Positions 21,540 to 33,624 of a DNA stretch of 64,000 nucleotides are shown piece after piece. Numbering within the stretch: the stretch's first letter is position 1; each line of letters begins with the position of its first letter. Made by a program: the position numbers and the translations under genes. The stretch covers positions 99,435,552-99,499,551 of the forward strand of contig NC_073313.1 of NCBI RefSeq assembly GCF_027595985.1. Direction: 5' to 3'. The notes under the pieces were generated by a model. It was not told the origin of the DNA. It was given only the letters and a program-made list of their open reading frames with translations, and did no database searches. The DNA comes from Sorex araneus (lineage: Eukaryota > Chordata > Mammalia > Eulipotyphla > Soricidae).

Positions 21540-22791
21540 AATTGATAAAAGGGAGAGGTAACATAAAATCTTTAAATTACTTTATTTAGCACAAAACTTA
21601 AAATGTAAACAAAAATAATTTAAACCTGAAAATAATATTTTAATTTTATGCTTAAGCAATTTCTTGAAATGTAATGCATCATTTCAATACATAAGCAAAA
21701 TCAACAGATTATGAATTTATTTTAAATCACTTTTTCTGATTAAAAAATCTTTCAAGCACTGTTATATTTAAAGAAAGATCCAATACATACAAATTATGAA
21801 TTATTTTTACATTTTTCTAAGTATGAAATGCAGCATGTTGCCACAAAATGAACATATGAAAAACAAAATATTAACTACATTGCTGTAAATTTATTTACTT
21901 TTTGTCTCAGGCTTTGAACTATAGTTTTATATTATTTAAAGGTATAAGCAATACTGTATGATCTCTTTCACAGGTTTATGGAAAGCCTGTTATTATTTCA
22001 ACATGAAAAAAATATTAACATGTACTTTGATGTTGATTTTTTTTCTAAAAATACTACTTTCTAAACCTTCAAAGAGCAGCCAGCTTTCATTTCAACAAGG
22101 AAATTCTACATGAGGTAATATTTATTAAACCTTTGAAGTACAGCTCTATTTCTACATAAAAATGACATAAAATATGTTATATTTCAGCTACTGTCTTTGA
22201 CATGTAGAATGTTACCATTTCATCATGTAATCAATATAAGTAAATTACCAATCAGGTATTTTTCATCTTCTGTTTTTTTTTAAATCTTGGATAGACGATG
22301 TGCATTTAACACATCCCATCACAGCAGTTTCTGAGTATTGCTTAGACACCTATGGCTACCATATACCTTACTGAATAGTGCAATTCAATGGGAAAAACAC
22401 ATGGAAGACATATATAAGTAATAATATGTAACATGAAGTGAACATGCATGGTACAGTAAGAGAAATAAGGAGCACTGCAAACTTATTCCAAGGTCAGATA
22501 AAACCTATTTGAGGGGATGCCATTTAAGTTTGGGCTGAGAAATGAGGAATTATCCAACAATATGAGAAAGGCAGCACATATTGCATATGTTTTTTTAAGT
22601 AATAGAAGTTTCCATATGTCTCTACAAACTTTGACTTCAGGAAAACAAATTGAGTGCTTTAACATGTGACACTGGAACTGCAATATGTGTTAAGTAAGCA
22701 ACAGAGAAGTATGAACTACTGTGGAGCACCCCAGTCACAATATGTTAATGGTTGCACATCAGTGTTGAAGGAATTCCTTGTACTGGGAACA

Positions 22792-25091
22792 TCACTCAGG
22801 AAAAGCAGTCCACTTCATGTCTTCCCGCTGCGCCACACGTAGCATCAACTTCAATTGGGCCTTCATTGCAGCAACTTTCTCTTGGTCCAAACTGCCATTA
22901 AAATCAGATTGATTATAGCAATCCAAAGGAATAGGATAAATCACATATCTCAGCTCCATTAAGGCTACTAAGTGCTGCACTGTGTTCATGAGTACAGGCA
23001 CTGTAATGGGATTGCAAGCAAAGCTAAAGATACGGAGGTGGGAACAAAGGCTCAGGCCTGGGAGGATAGCAGAGAGAGTAGAATCAGTGATTAGGCAGTT
23101 GTTTATTTCCAGATACTGCAGGGTGCCTGAGACATTCTCCAGCAGATTTAGCAAGGGCTCATGAAATTCCCAGACAAACTGGTTGTTACTCAGCTTCAGT
23201 AGCTTTAAGTGGTTTGCCTGAGTGCTCTGGGATAGGGCAGTGAGATCTCCGGTAGAAAGGTCACAGAAAGTCAGACTCAGTGTATCCAACTGAGGTTTAA
23301 GGACTCTGTCAAAAAAGAAAAGGAAAATTATTCCAGAAGTAAAAATGATTGGACCCGAGTGGTGAAAGCTGAGTTACATCTATTAAAGGCTGTAAAGAAA
23401 TTTGTACATAATTTGCAACATCAATGTTATAAAAAAGAATTTTGAATCTGAATTTTATAGTTATAGCCTTGGAGACATTACTTTATACCCTAAGATTCAA
23501 ACTCTTAATCTTTAAAATGTATATGACATTAATATTTACAGACATGTGGGAAGAATTGTATGACTAAAAACACTGGGAATAAAATATAATCAATGGTGAC
23601 CCTTATTCATATATTTGGTGAAGATGCAATGGAGAAAGGAGCCAGGTGAAGGTTTCCTTTTATTAGGTCCCAGTTCACAAGATTTCCTTTCAGGGTGTAA
23701 ATCTTTACCTCGTAGTGTTAAAAACTCAGTCAACAGTGATGTGAATTTGAGCTACAGAGCTACAGAGTAATAACATTTCTCTGTCTGAATATCACCTGCT
23801 CTCTTCTCTCTGTCCCTCTCTCCCTTTCTCTCTTTCTCTTTTAAACCTATTTTATCAAGATTCTCCAAGCTTAAGAGCACAGGGTCTCTCTCCCCCCCCC
23901 CCTCTCTCTCTGGAATTAAATTCCAGTAGGACAAGGAAACTTTTCCATCAGTGCATCTGCAGACTTATCACAGTGTCTGCACATAATCGATTGGCTCACT
24001 GAACAAATAAGCAAAGGTTCTTATTCCAGCCTTGTTATTCTCCTTGCCACAAGGTGATTTCTCAGCAGTGCCCGAGCTGAGACAAAAGTAAAACATAATC
24101 CCATGAGTATGTAAGCATGGGTTGTTTCCTACTTCTTCATTTACCTGAGTAGTTTGTGCAGCTGATTGGTGAGGCTGAAGAAAGACATGGTAAGCTCTTC
24201 GAGACTGTTAAGCTTCCCAAGACAGGAGAGAAATGCTTTGAAGTTTCTCCCCGTATAAGATCTACATTCAACATCAGTCAGGCGAAGGCTTTCCAGGTTG
24301 ATCAACTGAGATAAAAGGGTGTTGACATCCTTCAGGTGAGCCTTTTCCAAATCCAGGCGATCAGTGCAGACCAGATCTACAATCTTCAGGCTACTTTTGT
24401 GCATAGACAGGTTTTCAATCTGCAAATTTCTGCAGCAGAGGTGCAAGGAGCCCAAACTCTGCTCAGTCTTACTAGTAAGGAGAGAAATAAATTGCTTTGC
24501 TCTCAAGAAGCAATTAAAAGAAAGGTCCACTAACAATTCCATCTGTTGCCAGGCTGATTGAGAACTAGAGTCTTTTGTATCCTTTCCACAGCACCTAGCA
24601 TTAAGCTCTGCTTCTTCTACATTAATGATGGAGTGCTGAGAATAAACACAAGACAGAAAACATACAGGGTATTTGGCCCTGTATGAGCATGTTATTCCAT
24701 ATTCTGGGTCTTGCCTTAAATCAAGGATCCTTAGTTTAGTGCCCCTGTAAAGGAAAAGGAGACAGAACATTTGAGAGTTAGCATGTTTTGTTACAACCCA
24801 CTGATGATATGAAGTGTGAACCAAATATATCGTGTCAGATTTTGACTTCATATATCATTCACATGTAAGTTCTTTTAAAAAATGTAAGCATCATTCACTC
24901 TTTTTCCCATACTTTCTCTTCCTATGATTCTCCCCAGTCTTGATGCCCATGTCACCTTTTCATGCAGTCACATACAGGAAGTAAATCCAGCCATAGTATC
25001 CTCAACGAGCTCTATTCTATAATTGGTGCTGGTAAGACTTTGAAGTATTTAAGGTGACTCCAATTTGATGGATCAATAGTCCCTTAGATAC

Positions 25092-25129
<38 letters not shown>

Positions 25130-25519
25130 CACTATATACTTTGGAGAGTCTTGGTATTTCCCTGACCCAGGTTCCAGTATCCCCTCCTGCTGTATCACTG
25201 TACCTGTACTAGATTTGTCTTACCTTGAAGAAGAATTTTGGGCAGAGAGAAGTTGCAGACCATCTACCATGGCTTCCATGATGTCATAGTTTGACTCTTG
25301 TGGCTGCAGTGCCCCAATATGCAGGCATCGAAAAGGCCAAACTCTCACCATTGCCTTTAACACCTCTTTCTGCCTTCTCAAGAAAGCAGCAGTAAACAAT
25401 GGAACAAAGAGGTCTACAGGGAGTTCTTCCACGGCTCGAATAGCTGCAGACTCATTACTCAGCAGACTCTTTATAGAAAGATCCAGCAGTGTGTCTACGG
25501 TCTTTCTGGCCATCTTCAT
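22792..25519 (-). CDS. PRAME family member (gene 2), three coding exons
   Basis: Exons on the minus strand are 25519-25224, 24744-24145 and 23305-22792. GT-AG introns of 479 and 839 bp have the same phases as gene 1, and the product is 469 residues with no internal stop. The start is ATGAAGATG, the family's MKM opening, just after an acceptor AG at 25525-25524. Residues 1-98 carry the N-terminal family block (ending WPFRCLHIG and the MEAMVDGLQLL segment). Exon 2 has LRILDLRQ and SLHLCCRNLQIEN. Exon 3 shows leucine-rich repeats (LKLLKLSNNQ, LQYLEINNC) and ends LMLRVAQREDMKWTAFPE. It is inferred to be a CUL2-type substrate receptor or transcriptional regulator expressed in germline, as known for the family. 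It converges with gene 1 and is paralogous to gene 3. A 5'UTR exon is expected to the right but was not found. Confidence 0.95.
25095..25125. repeat. (TA)n microsatellite in intron 1 of gene 2
   Basis: About 15 uninterrupted TA units lie within the first coding intron of PRAME gene 2. Length polymorphism is likely. Confidence 0.95.
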
Positions 25520-25525
25520 TAATCT

Positions 25526-26589
25526 ATTTCAGGGTAACGTACATTTAAAAATCCTGAGAAGATATCTACAGACTTCTGTTTCACTCCAAGAATGGTTAGA
25601 AATTAAATAACTACTTAAACAATACATTTTAAATCATATTGTCACCTCTTGAGATATCTACCAGGGGCATAGAATGCAAAGAGATGTAGGCACCTAAGCA
25701 TATTTGAATACACACATACATATGTGTGTATACTCAGAGGCAAATGTATATTTTTGTAAAATAAAATGTTATTCTAATTCAGATATAAGTGAACAGAATA
25801 CAGGGTTGGCTACCTACATCTCAATGTTTATGCTCCAAAGGATACACCCCAATAATAAGGAAAGAGAAAATATACAATAAAATCCTAACATTATCATTAT
25901 CTTATAGTACATAATGCTAAAACTTAAAAATGATCTTGGGTTATAAAAGAACAACCATTCAGACCCAGCACACAATTCATCACAACTTCATCACTATGGC
26001 TTTGAGAAAGCAAAGACCTGTGATGTAATGTCGAAAGAGATAGAGAAGAAGATATAGAAGAAGACAGTGAGGACCTAATAGTTTACAAACCAGAATAACT
26101 AAGAAAGGAGCAAATTGAAAAATAACAGGCATCTAAATTGAGCACAAGTATTTCAGGGAAGGAACCAAAAATTAGGCATATTTATTGAGGTTTATTGGTT
26201 GATGTAAACATTTGAAACACACATATTGTGGGGAATATGAAGGCAACATAAGAATAAATGAGCATTCTCTGATACCTAGGTAATGATGGTGAAAAACAAA
26301 AGGTGAACTGGAAAAAAGTTAATTCTGTAAGGCATCCATCAAAGAAATATACTCTCAGGGTGCTCACGACTGCTTCCACCATCACAAAATAAAACAAAAT
26401 TTTGATGTACTGACTGGAAATGACGCTATTAAACTAGGCCTTATTTGCAACAAACCAATACCATATAAATAAAGAAAAATGATTCCATATTTTTTAAAAA
26501 CTGTAAAATTACAATGAAATAAAGTTTCAATCATGAAGCAGAAGGAATCTCTATGTCAACAATCCACACACTGTACGGCACACAATATA
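25526..26589. other. 5' flank of PRAME gene 2, nothing firm
   Basis: The text at 25800-25860 (ACATCTCAATGTTTATGCTCCAAAGGATAC) resembles the L1 ORF2 endonuclease region, a probable old L1 fragment. Otherwise I see no gene, CpG-rich promoter or clear non-coding first exon. Confidence 0.4.
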
Positions 26590-26678
26590 ATTCCTGGAAC
26601 AGCACCAGGAGTGATCTCCAAGCATAGAGTCAGGAGTATGCGCATTGAACCACCTGGTGTGGTCACTAAGCAAAAAAA
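26590..26678 (+). mobile_element. SOR-type SINE 3' fragment
   Basis: CAGCACCAGGAGTGATCTCC, then GAGTCAGGAGTATGCGCATTG, then CCTGGTGTGGTCACTAAGC and poly(A). The tRNA-like half is missing. Confidence 0.7.
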
Positions 26679-27309
26679 AACCTATCTTGAATTAGAATAT
26701 TTTTACAAATATAACCAGAAAGTCCTCAAGTTAATGTACTTGTTGTTTATCAATTAAGGTTTGTTGTCCTTCAAATGCCATAGGGTATAGGTAATAGTTT
26801 TCAAAAAAGAAATAAGAATATTCTATGCTCTAAATTCTCCCCAAAGTGTTGAAAGTGAAGGATGTTGGGTTTTTTGGGGGAAGGAGGTGGGTACATTGGT
26901 GATGGATGTGATTTGGAATTGTGTACATTAGAAACTATTATTAACAGTATTGTAAAACACAGAATATCAATACAAATTTTAAGAATATCTATCTACCAGA
27001 CCAGGGATCAGCGAAATATGGTATGTAAGACTAAGTACATTCCAGTGCTTCGTATTCTAAATAAAGTTTTATTAGAACCAAACCATGGAAATCACTAACC
27101 TATCCTCAATGTATGCTTTTGCATCACCTACGAAAAGTTGAGTGGTTGTGACACAGTAGCTGAGAAACTGTGGTCTAGAGATGTGCAATGTTTACTCTAT
27201 GGATCTTTTCACATTATTTGCTAAATCACCTTCTAAAATGTCAACTGGGATTCCGAAACACCTTAGCTATTATACTAAGAGCCACAGTGAAAAATGATGT
27301 AAATAGGTA
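26679..27309. other. Intergenic, nothing recognised
   Basis: A possible old L1 3' end (GGTGATGGATGTGATTTGGAATTG, 26895-26960) is the only hint. No gene is seen. Confidence 0.35.
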
Positions 27310-27858
27310 CTTTTGAAAAAATGTTTTTATGTCTTGGGGTATATGCCCCAAATTGGAATTGCTGGGTCATATGGCAGCTCAATTCTAAGTTTATGAGGAC
27401 TCTATGCTGTTTTCCTCAGGGGTTGAATCAGACTACATTCTCACCAGCAGCAATGGATGAGTTTCTTTTTCACCACATCTCTCCCAACACAGATTGTTTC
27501 TACTATTTTTGATATGTACCATTCTCACTCATATGAGATGGTATCTCATTGTCTTAATTTGGATTTGCCTAATGATAATTGGTGCTGAGCATCTTTCATG
27601 TACCTACTGGTTATCTGCCTTCCTTCCTCTGAGAAGTATCTGTTTATTACGTCTTCCCAATTTTATATGTATTTTGAATTTTTGTTAATCTTTTTATTTT
27701 ATATTACCCTGGATCTCAACCCTTGATCTGATGTATTGAATATTAATACTTTTTCCCCATACATTTAGCTGTATTTTAGCTTTAGCCTATGTTTCTTTTG
27801 CTCTACAGAAATTCTTTAATTTGATGCAGTCCCATTTGTTTATTTTTTATTTTACTAT
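27310..27858 (-). mobile_element. Inverted 5' part of a twin-primed L1
   Basis: The plus strand is reverse-complement L1 ORF2 C-terminal region: GGTATATGCCCCAAATTGGAATTGCTGGGTCATATGG, then ATGAGATGGTATCTCATTG, then CAGTCCCATTTGTTTA. The directly following segment (27859-28520) continues the same ORF2 on the opposite strand, exactly where this one leaves off. Confidence 0.8.
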
Positions 27859-28520
27859 ACACTTGCCAGTGTACAGTGGCTAAGACATGGAACCAACCTA
27901 GGTTTCTAACAACAGATGAATAGATTATAAAGTCATCATCTATACATTATGGAATACTATGAAGCTGCAATGAATTATGAATTCATGCAATTAGCAGCAA
28001 TCTGGTTGGAACTGAAAGACATCATGTTGAGTGAAACAAGCCATAAGAAGAAAGACAAACACAGAATGATCTCACTTATCTGTGGTACATAGAATAACTA
28101 GTGATGAAATGTTATATACTAAAACAAAGATACCTAACCAATCCTTTACTCCAGAGTTTAGGAAGGAAAAGGAGAGATAAAAATAAATCAAGAAGGGAGA
28201 GAAGAAGATGAGAAAGAATAATGAGGGAACAAGGGTCGGGGCCTCAGTGATAATGATGATGTGGGAGAGTGATATAGCTATATATTCAAATCACAGACGC
28301 AACAACACTTAAAACATGATGTATAAGTCAAACCACTGAACTTTGAAATATGCCTGTCAGGCAGCAGGTAGGGTTGGGAGCTGAGGGGGCTTGGAGTACA
28401 GGAACACTAGTAGAGAGAAGTTGACATTGGTGATGGTATTGATGTTGAACTATTATATACCAAAAGCACAGATATCAATAACTTTGTAAATCACAGTAAT
28501 TTAATTAAATAAAAATTATT
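27859..28520 (+). mobile_element. Direct 3' part of the twin-primed L1
   Basis: Begins in ORF2 (GTGGCTAAGACATGGAACCAACC, then ATTATGGAATACTATGAAGCTGC) and runs into the 3'UTR and an A-rich end (AATTAAATAAAAATT). The abrupt strand switch at about 27858 is the classic product of twin priming. Target duplications are not recognisable. Confidence 0.8.
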
Positions 28521-28699
28521 TCATAGGACCCTTGTACTGGGATTTTTCATTCTAGATGTGATGAAGGAAAAACTAAGTATATCCCTAATGGCGAGTGTTT
28601 TAACTGCACTATTTCAAAACTTAGAATTCTGCATTTGTACATAACACTTAAATATCGTTTATCATCTACAATGTCAAAAATATTTAAAAGGAAGCACAA

Positions 28700-29035
28700 C
28701 ATATTTTCCTGACAATGCTGTGGGAAAACAGTTGCTCTCATACATTGCAGCTAGAAATACTAACTACTTACGACACCTCTGGATAGAAAATTTAGAAATA
28801 CTAAATAAAACTACATGTGAATCATCATTTTCTCAGTAAATTCTCTACTTGAATCATGATTTTAATAGATATTTACACCAATACAATAGTCCCTTTGTCC
28901 AAGGTCGGTAACTGCAAACTAATGAAAAGTACTTAAATGCTCATACATTGCAGAGTGATTGAACATGAGCGATACAGCCATGCAACAGCATCCAGTGCAG
29001 CTGTGAAACTTTGTAAATCAAGGTGCTTTAATACA
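28700..29035 (+). mobile_element. Old L1 ORF2 3' fragment
   Basis: CTTAAATGCTCATACATTGCAG and GCAGCTGTGAAACTTTG recall the L1 ORF2 end. It is strongly diverged and frameshifted. Confidence 0.55.
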
Positions 29036-29238
29036 ATAAAAAAATTAAAAATAAGATTTCATGATACCTATTTTAAAAAATTCTCTAAATAAGAATAGGA
29101 GGGATTTACCCGAGCACTGATGAGTGAAAAAGGAAGAAAGGGAGTTTGTTTATAATTCATTTTTATTTCTTATTTGTCAAACAAAGAAATGAAAGAAATC
29201 ATATGTGTATCTGTGTATATTAAAAATAAAGGTAGGAG

Positions 29239-29421
29239 GGGGCTGGAGCGATAGCACAGCGGGTAGGGCGTTTGCCTTGCACGCGGCCGACCCGGGTTCG
29301 AATCCCAGCATCCCATATGGTCCCCTGAGCACGGCCAGGGGTGATTCCTGAGTGCAGAGCCAGGAGTAACCCCTGTGCATCGCCAGGTGTGACCCAAAAA
29401 GCAAAAAAAAAAAAAAAAAAA
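29239..29421 (+). mobile_element. Young, near-consensus SOR-type SINE
   Basis: GGGGCTGGAGCGATAGCACA, then GGTTCGAATCCCAGC (perfect B-box), then GTGACCCAAAAAGC and 20 or more A. It is flanked by the perfect 16-bp duplication AAAATAAAGGTAGGAG at 29223-29238 and 29422-29437. This is the best preserved copy in the window and probably a recent insertion. Confidence 0.97.
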
Positions 29422-29631
29422 AAAATAAAGGTAGGAGAATTTAAGCTATAAACTGAAAAGTTGGTTATCTTCAGAGAGTGGGGAAATGGGCATGGAAAGA
29501 AGTGAAGAAACAGAGAGCAGTAAAAACTGTAAGGAAAGGTTATGCTTCTCAGAGCTGAGTTTTTTAAATTGGGAGAGGGCTGTGATTGGCCCTGATGCTG
29601 AATCAGAGGGATATTTTACATATCTAAAATT

Positions 29632-29770
29632 TATTTTATTTTATTTTTTTAATTACTTCTATTTTCAATGTATTATAGTTAAGGCAATGCTTTTACAATG
29701 GTGCTGACATTTATTGTCTTTCTGCACATGTTACCTTCCCTTACCCCGACCAAAGAGCCCAAGACAAAAA
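29632..29770 (-). mobile_element. L1 3' tail, diverged
   Basis: A (TTTTA)n start is followed by TTATAGTTAAGGCAATGC and a C-rich CCTTCCCTTACCCCGACC, the layout of antisense L1 tails elsewhere in the window. Confidence 0.5.
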
Positions 29771-31659
29771 AATTTTAATTACCAACTGAAATCAACCAGA
29801 AAGGAGGTAAAAAACTTAAACACAATCATCAACAATATGTTCAATCTGAATTACAAATGAATACTGTAACCGCAAGGAAGCAGTGAAAAGAAAAAAATGA
29901 ATGCTATTATCTCAGGGTGCTAAGAAGGGAGGCAGTGTACAAAAAAAGATTAGAGTCATATGGGAAAGACACTGAAAGAAACAAAAGGCGCCTTCAGTAA
30001 CCAAAGCTAGCACAATTCAAGAAACAAAAGGGTGATATCATTTGGTTCCAATTTGTATAATGGCATAATTGTTTATGAGTTGATACTGATACAAATAGTT
30101 TTAATAAATATTTTAATAAATAAGCAAATTTCACAAATAATTTTATAAATAGCTTGAAAATATACAAAAAATGGATAAGAGACAGCTATTAAAGAGAATT
30201 CCAATGAATAAATGTTATAGGAATGAGGAAAATAAATGGTTGCCATTAGGCAATTTATTGTAGCCTTGACACCGGGAGAAAAGTAGGAGACCTCAAATGG
30301 GCTAAGGCACAAACCCTTCCTATTGTGCTCCAGAAGTTATGATCCACTAGCCATAAAATCTTTTTAATTACAGGGACAACATACCATGCTTGCTCATACC
30401 TTAACAGCAGGATTCATTTTCCTATCAACCATCATAATTACTGAAATCACTTACTTGTGAGTACAGTAACACTTTACCTTCTTTTTACCCAAAATATACT
30501 GCTCTAGACTCAGGCCCTGCTTGTTCTATTTCTTCCAGAGCACAATGCTGTGAGGATTTACCTGACTGTGAGCAAATGTTACTAAAAAAACTGCTTGGGA
30601 TCTCTTATGTCCAGCGTTGAGTGTCATGTATTCAGCCACCTGCAGACCATTAGGGACGAAATTTGTGTGTGTGTATGTAGGGAAAAAAACAGCTATTTTT
30701 TGCAAAAATGTCTAACTTGAACCATAAGAATATCAGATAAACCTAAGTTGACATTCTTTATAGAATTTATTCTTTTAAATACCTGACTAGTATCTTCAAA
30801 GTTGTCAGAGTTCTGAAGATGCTGAAAAGTTGAGCAACTCTCCCTAGGAGACAACGAAGAAATAGACAAAACAATATAGCATGGAAGTTGTTGAAAATTC
30901 AAATACTCAAATTTTAAATTGCAGTTTAAAAAAGTTGTAAACACTGATTGCCTTTCTTAATCTCTAAATTCAAATATTGTACTTTTAAAAATAATAATGA
31001 AAACATAGTGTCATAGAGAACCCATTATAATGAATCAAACTGCAGTCATGTCTGAGATGTAGATAAATATATAACAGCTCTTCCTATTACAAAAGCATTT
31101 TAAGCATAAAAGCAATTATACAAAACAAATGAATGTGTGAGTGCGTATATATAAATGAATTTTAACAATCATCATTTAAATAATATAATATGAAGCTAAT
31201 TACAAACTTAAATGCAAAGTAGGATTAGATAAACTTTGAAATGAGGTCTTCGGCGTTTTAAAGATATGTATAAGATTAAGCATAATATTGAGGCAATTAT
31301 CACTTCAAAACAGGGTGATGCAAGGAGGGTTAAGTAGATGTTTGTCAACAACTGAGCAACATTGTTTTCCTTTTATTTTCTATTTCCCTAGTAAGTATTC
31401 AACTTTTTTGTTTTATATTCAGTATCATGATATCAATTTTATTATTTTACAGCTTGATATTTTACTTTTTAAATAAGAGTAGTGATTATTAACATATTTT
31501 AAAAAGCAAGTTGAGTACATTAAATTTTATTTTAAGCATTATGCTTTTGCAGTTTAAAAAAGTTGTAAATGCTGATTGCCTTTCTTAACCCTTAAACCTA
31601 AACCCTTGTAATTTACATCAATACAGGTGTTATATATAAAAAAAGATACTGTTATAGTT
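29771..31659. other. Intergenic, nothing recognised
   Basis: AT-rich, without repeat heads or convincing frames. The short block AGTTTAAAAAAGTTGTAAA(T/C)(G/A)CTGATTGCCTTTCTTAA occurs twice (30922 and 31551), about 629 bp apart, so a small local duplication is possible. Confidence 0.5.
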
Positions 31660-32060
31660 TACCTAATTGGAAGAAGAGTTGAAGGAAACGTAGCAGTCCG
31701 TCCAAACCTCAGCAATAATAGATGCCCCTTAATTTATCTCAGGATCTGCCCAAAGACACTTGTGCGTCTTAAGACACCCGGAGTCTTAATGGCACCTGTA
31801 CGAAGTAGAGCTGGCCGGAAGAGCACTGTGGTTGACGTAGCTTAGATCTTGTGACACCTCTCGATCAATCAGCTTTGTTCTTGGAGACGAGGACAACCAT
31901 CGTATCTGGGAGAACAACCGTCCCGGAAGTCCCTTAGAGTCAGAGGGTAACAAGTGCCGCCCTTCATCAGTGGGTGGAAAGAAATATACAATGTTTCTCC
32001 CTGAGGCCCAGGCACCGCTTCTCCAGGGTTTCTACCAGGCACTGTCTCAAAAACAAACAA
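31660..32060. other. Unidentified CpG-containing segment with ETS-like sites
   Basis: It contrasts with the AT-rich flanks. It contains several CpG dinucleotides and two CCGGAAG motifs (31812-31820 region and 31923-31929), as in many promoters. It resembles no repeat in the window and has no clear frame. It might be a promoter or first exon, or a decayed RNA retrocopy. Confidence 0.35.
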
Positions 32061-32329
32061 TAATGTTCAAATGTATTCGATATGCATCAGGTCTTAACAA
32101 TGAGTGGCCACTTGATTAAAAAAAAGTGTCAGACATTGGTGTCTCTAGGACTCTTATGTAATGAAAAAGAAGTCCCACAAAAGAAAGACAGCGAAAAATA
32201 ATTAAATCTGCAGTGAAATACCTTTTCAGCACTCACCAAATACTCCTCATTACACCACTTCCTGTTGGTTTCCTTTTCCTTTCTATATTATTTGTCTCGT
32301 TTTTAGGAATAAAATAAAGGCTATTCATT

Positions 32330-32460
32330 TGGGGTGGTTGGACCACACCCAGCTCTGCTCATGACAGCGGGGCTCTATGCTCAGGATCCCTGCTGGAGAG
32401 GCTCACGGGACCAATTGCAGTGATGGGGATTTAAGCCAGAGTCAGTTCTTTCTTGAAACC
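32330..32460 (-). mobile_element. Very old SINE-like fragment
   Basis: GACCACACCCAGCTCTGCTC, GGGACCAATTGCAGTGATGGGG and GCCAGAGTCAG loosely follow the reverse complement of the SINE. Confidence 0.4.
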
Positions 32461-33624
32461 ACCTGACCACCCAGGAAGGGAGAAGTGAATCACTGACTCA
32501 GTAATCTGTGACTCGGTTTGGAAAAAGAAGTTTGGCTAGAATACACAGTCTGGGAACAGGGAAGGAAAGAGAAAGCAATGTCCCAGCAACCCTGCTTCCC
32601 TCTGCTTAGATCTGATTTAATGGAAGCTACAGAAGTATCGGTAATGAAGACTTTACCAAGAAAAGTGAGGAAGATTGGGAATGTTGACTAGCCACATATC
32701 CACTGATGCTAGATGTATGTGGAGCCTCATGTTATCAATGAGCTTCTTTGATTCCAGAGTTTGGAAAAAAAATGAATGCTTACTAAAGTCTTAGCTAGCC
32801 TGCTTTGCCATGGTCAGCACCATTTATACTGAATGCAGGTGGAGGATTAGCTTCCTGCTTAATCCCATGTTGGAATCCAATTCCAACAGGAGAATTGGAA
32901 CACCATTATCTCACTCTTTTTTTGGCTTCTGAAACCTCAGGGTTTGGTGGCAAGTTTTTTTTTTCCATTTCTTGATTTTATGGATTGGGAGAGTGGAGCA
33001 GTAGCTCCCTGGTAGGTGAAATATGTTCTGTTTTGAAGATGAACAATTCCTTGGTCCTTGGCCTAGAGGAACAGATGGTTTTTCTTTGAGTTTTCTGTGA
33101 ATGTTATTTGTTCTAGGCTGGAGTTTTTGCCATGCCCTGTCTGGCATGACTGGTAAGAAATAAGAAAACTGCTATTGTGTCTTTTCTCAAATCCTGAGGG
33201 AATTAACGGGTCCATCTTTTCTTTGTCACCTTTTCAGAAATTCCACTTCTGCTTTGCTACATTATATTTAGATATTTTGGTATAGAATGAACACTTTGGA
33301 AAAGTGTAACTACAAAAGTTGGGACAAAACTGAAACTTTCAAGAAGACTGACTCTAAGAATATTATTTTAATGTCTGTTTAAGCATACCAAGATATCCAA
33401 ATTGCTTAATCACCTCCTGCATGCAATAGCAGTTTTTTAATAAGAAAATTTAACAAGCTTTCCTTTCTACTCCTTTTTTCTAATGTATTCTCCAGGAAAT
33501 TCCTGATACCTGAGAGACTATGATGATTGATGGGAATTTTCTGCAATTCAACTAATAAACTTTATTTATGCTTTCAGAATTTAAGTACTATGCTCATTAA
33601 TTTAACTGAAAACATTAAATTTTT
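32461..33624. other. Intergenic, nothing recognised
   Basis: Minus-strand 32911-33147 has a 78-codon open frame rich in Lys and Pro that I cannot match to a family. It could be a decayed retrocopy. Nothing else is seen. Confidence 0.35.

Larger units (their letters stand above)
19863..22791. repeat. Duplicated 3' flank of PRAME gene 2 (copy A)
   Basis: It matches 62352-63851 beside gene 3 in the same order and orientation. For example, TTTTCACTTTTATTAAAGTTTT pairs with TTTTCACCTTTACTGAGGTTTT; GCTATGCAGTGCAATAGAGATG pairs with GCTATGTAGTGTAATAGATAT; and TTTATTTAGCACAAAACTTA pairs with TTTATTTAGCACAAAATTAA. Copy A additionally holds the GGGGA tract and LTR copy D. The last 300 or so bases before 22792 are conserved with the 3' flank of gene 1 as well, so they are probably 3'UTR. 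Confidence 0.85.

Noticed and set aside
31850-31960. Faint resemblance to 7SK RNA (GAGGAC.ACCATC followed by ACCGTC).
   Set aside because: Only scattered short words agree and the flanks do not continue the match, so it is insufficient for an ncRNA call.
32911-33147. A 78-codon minus-strand frame.
   Set aside because: No recognisable domain and no splice or start context; likely chance in an A/T-rich region.
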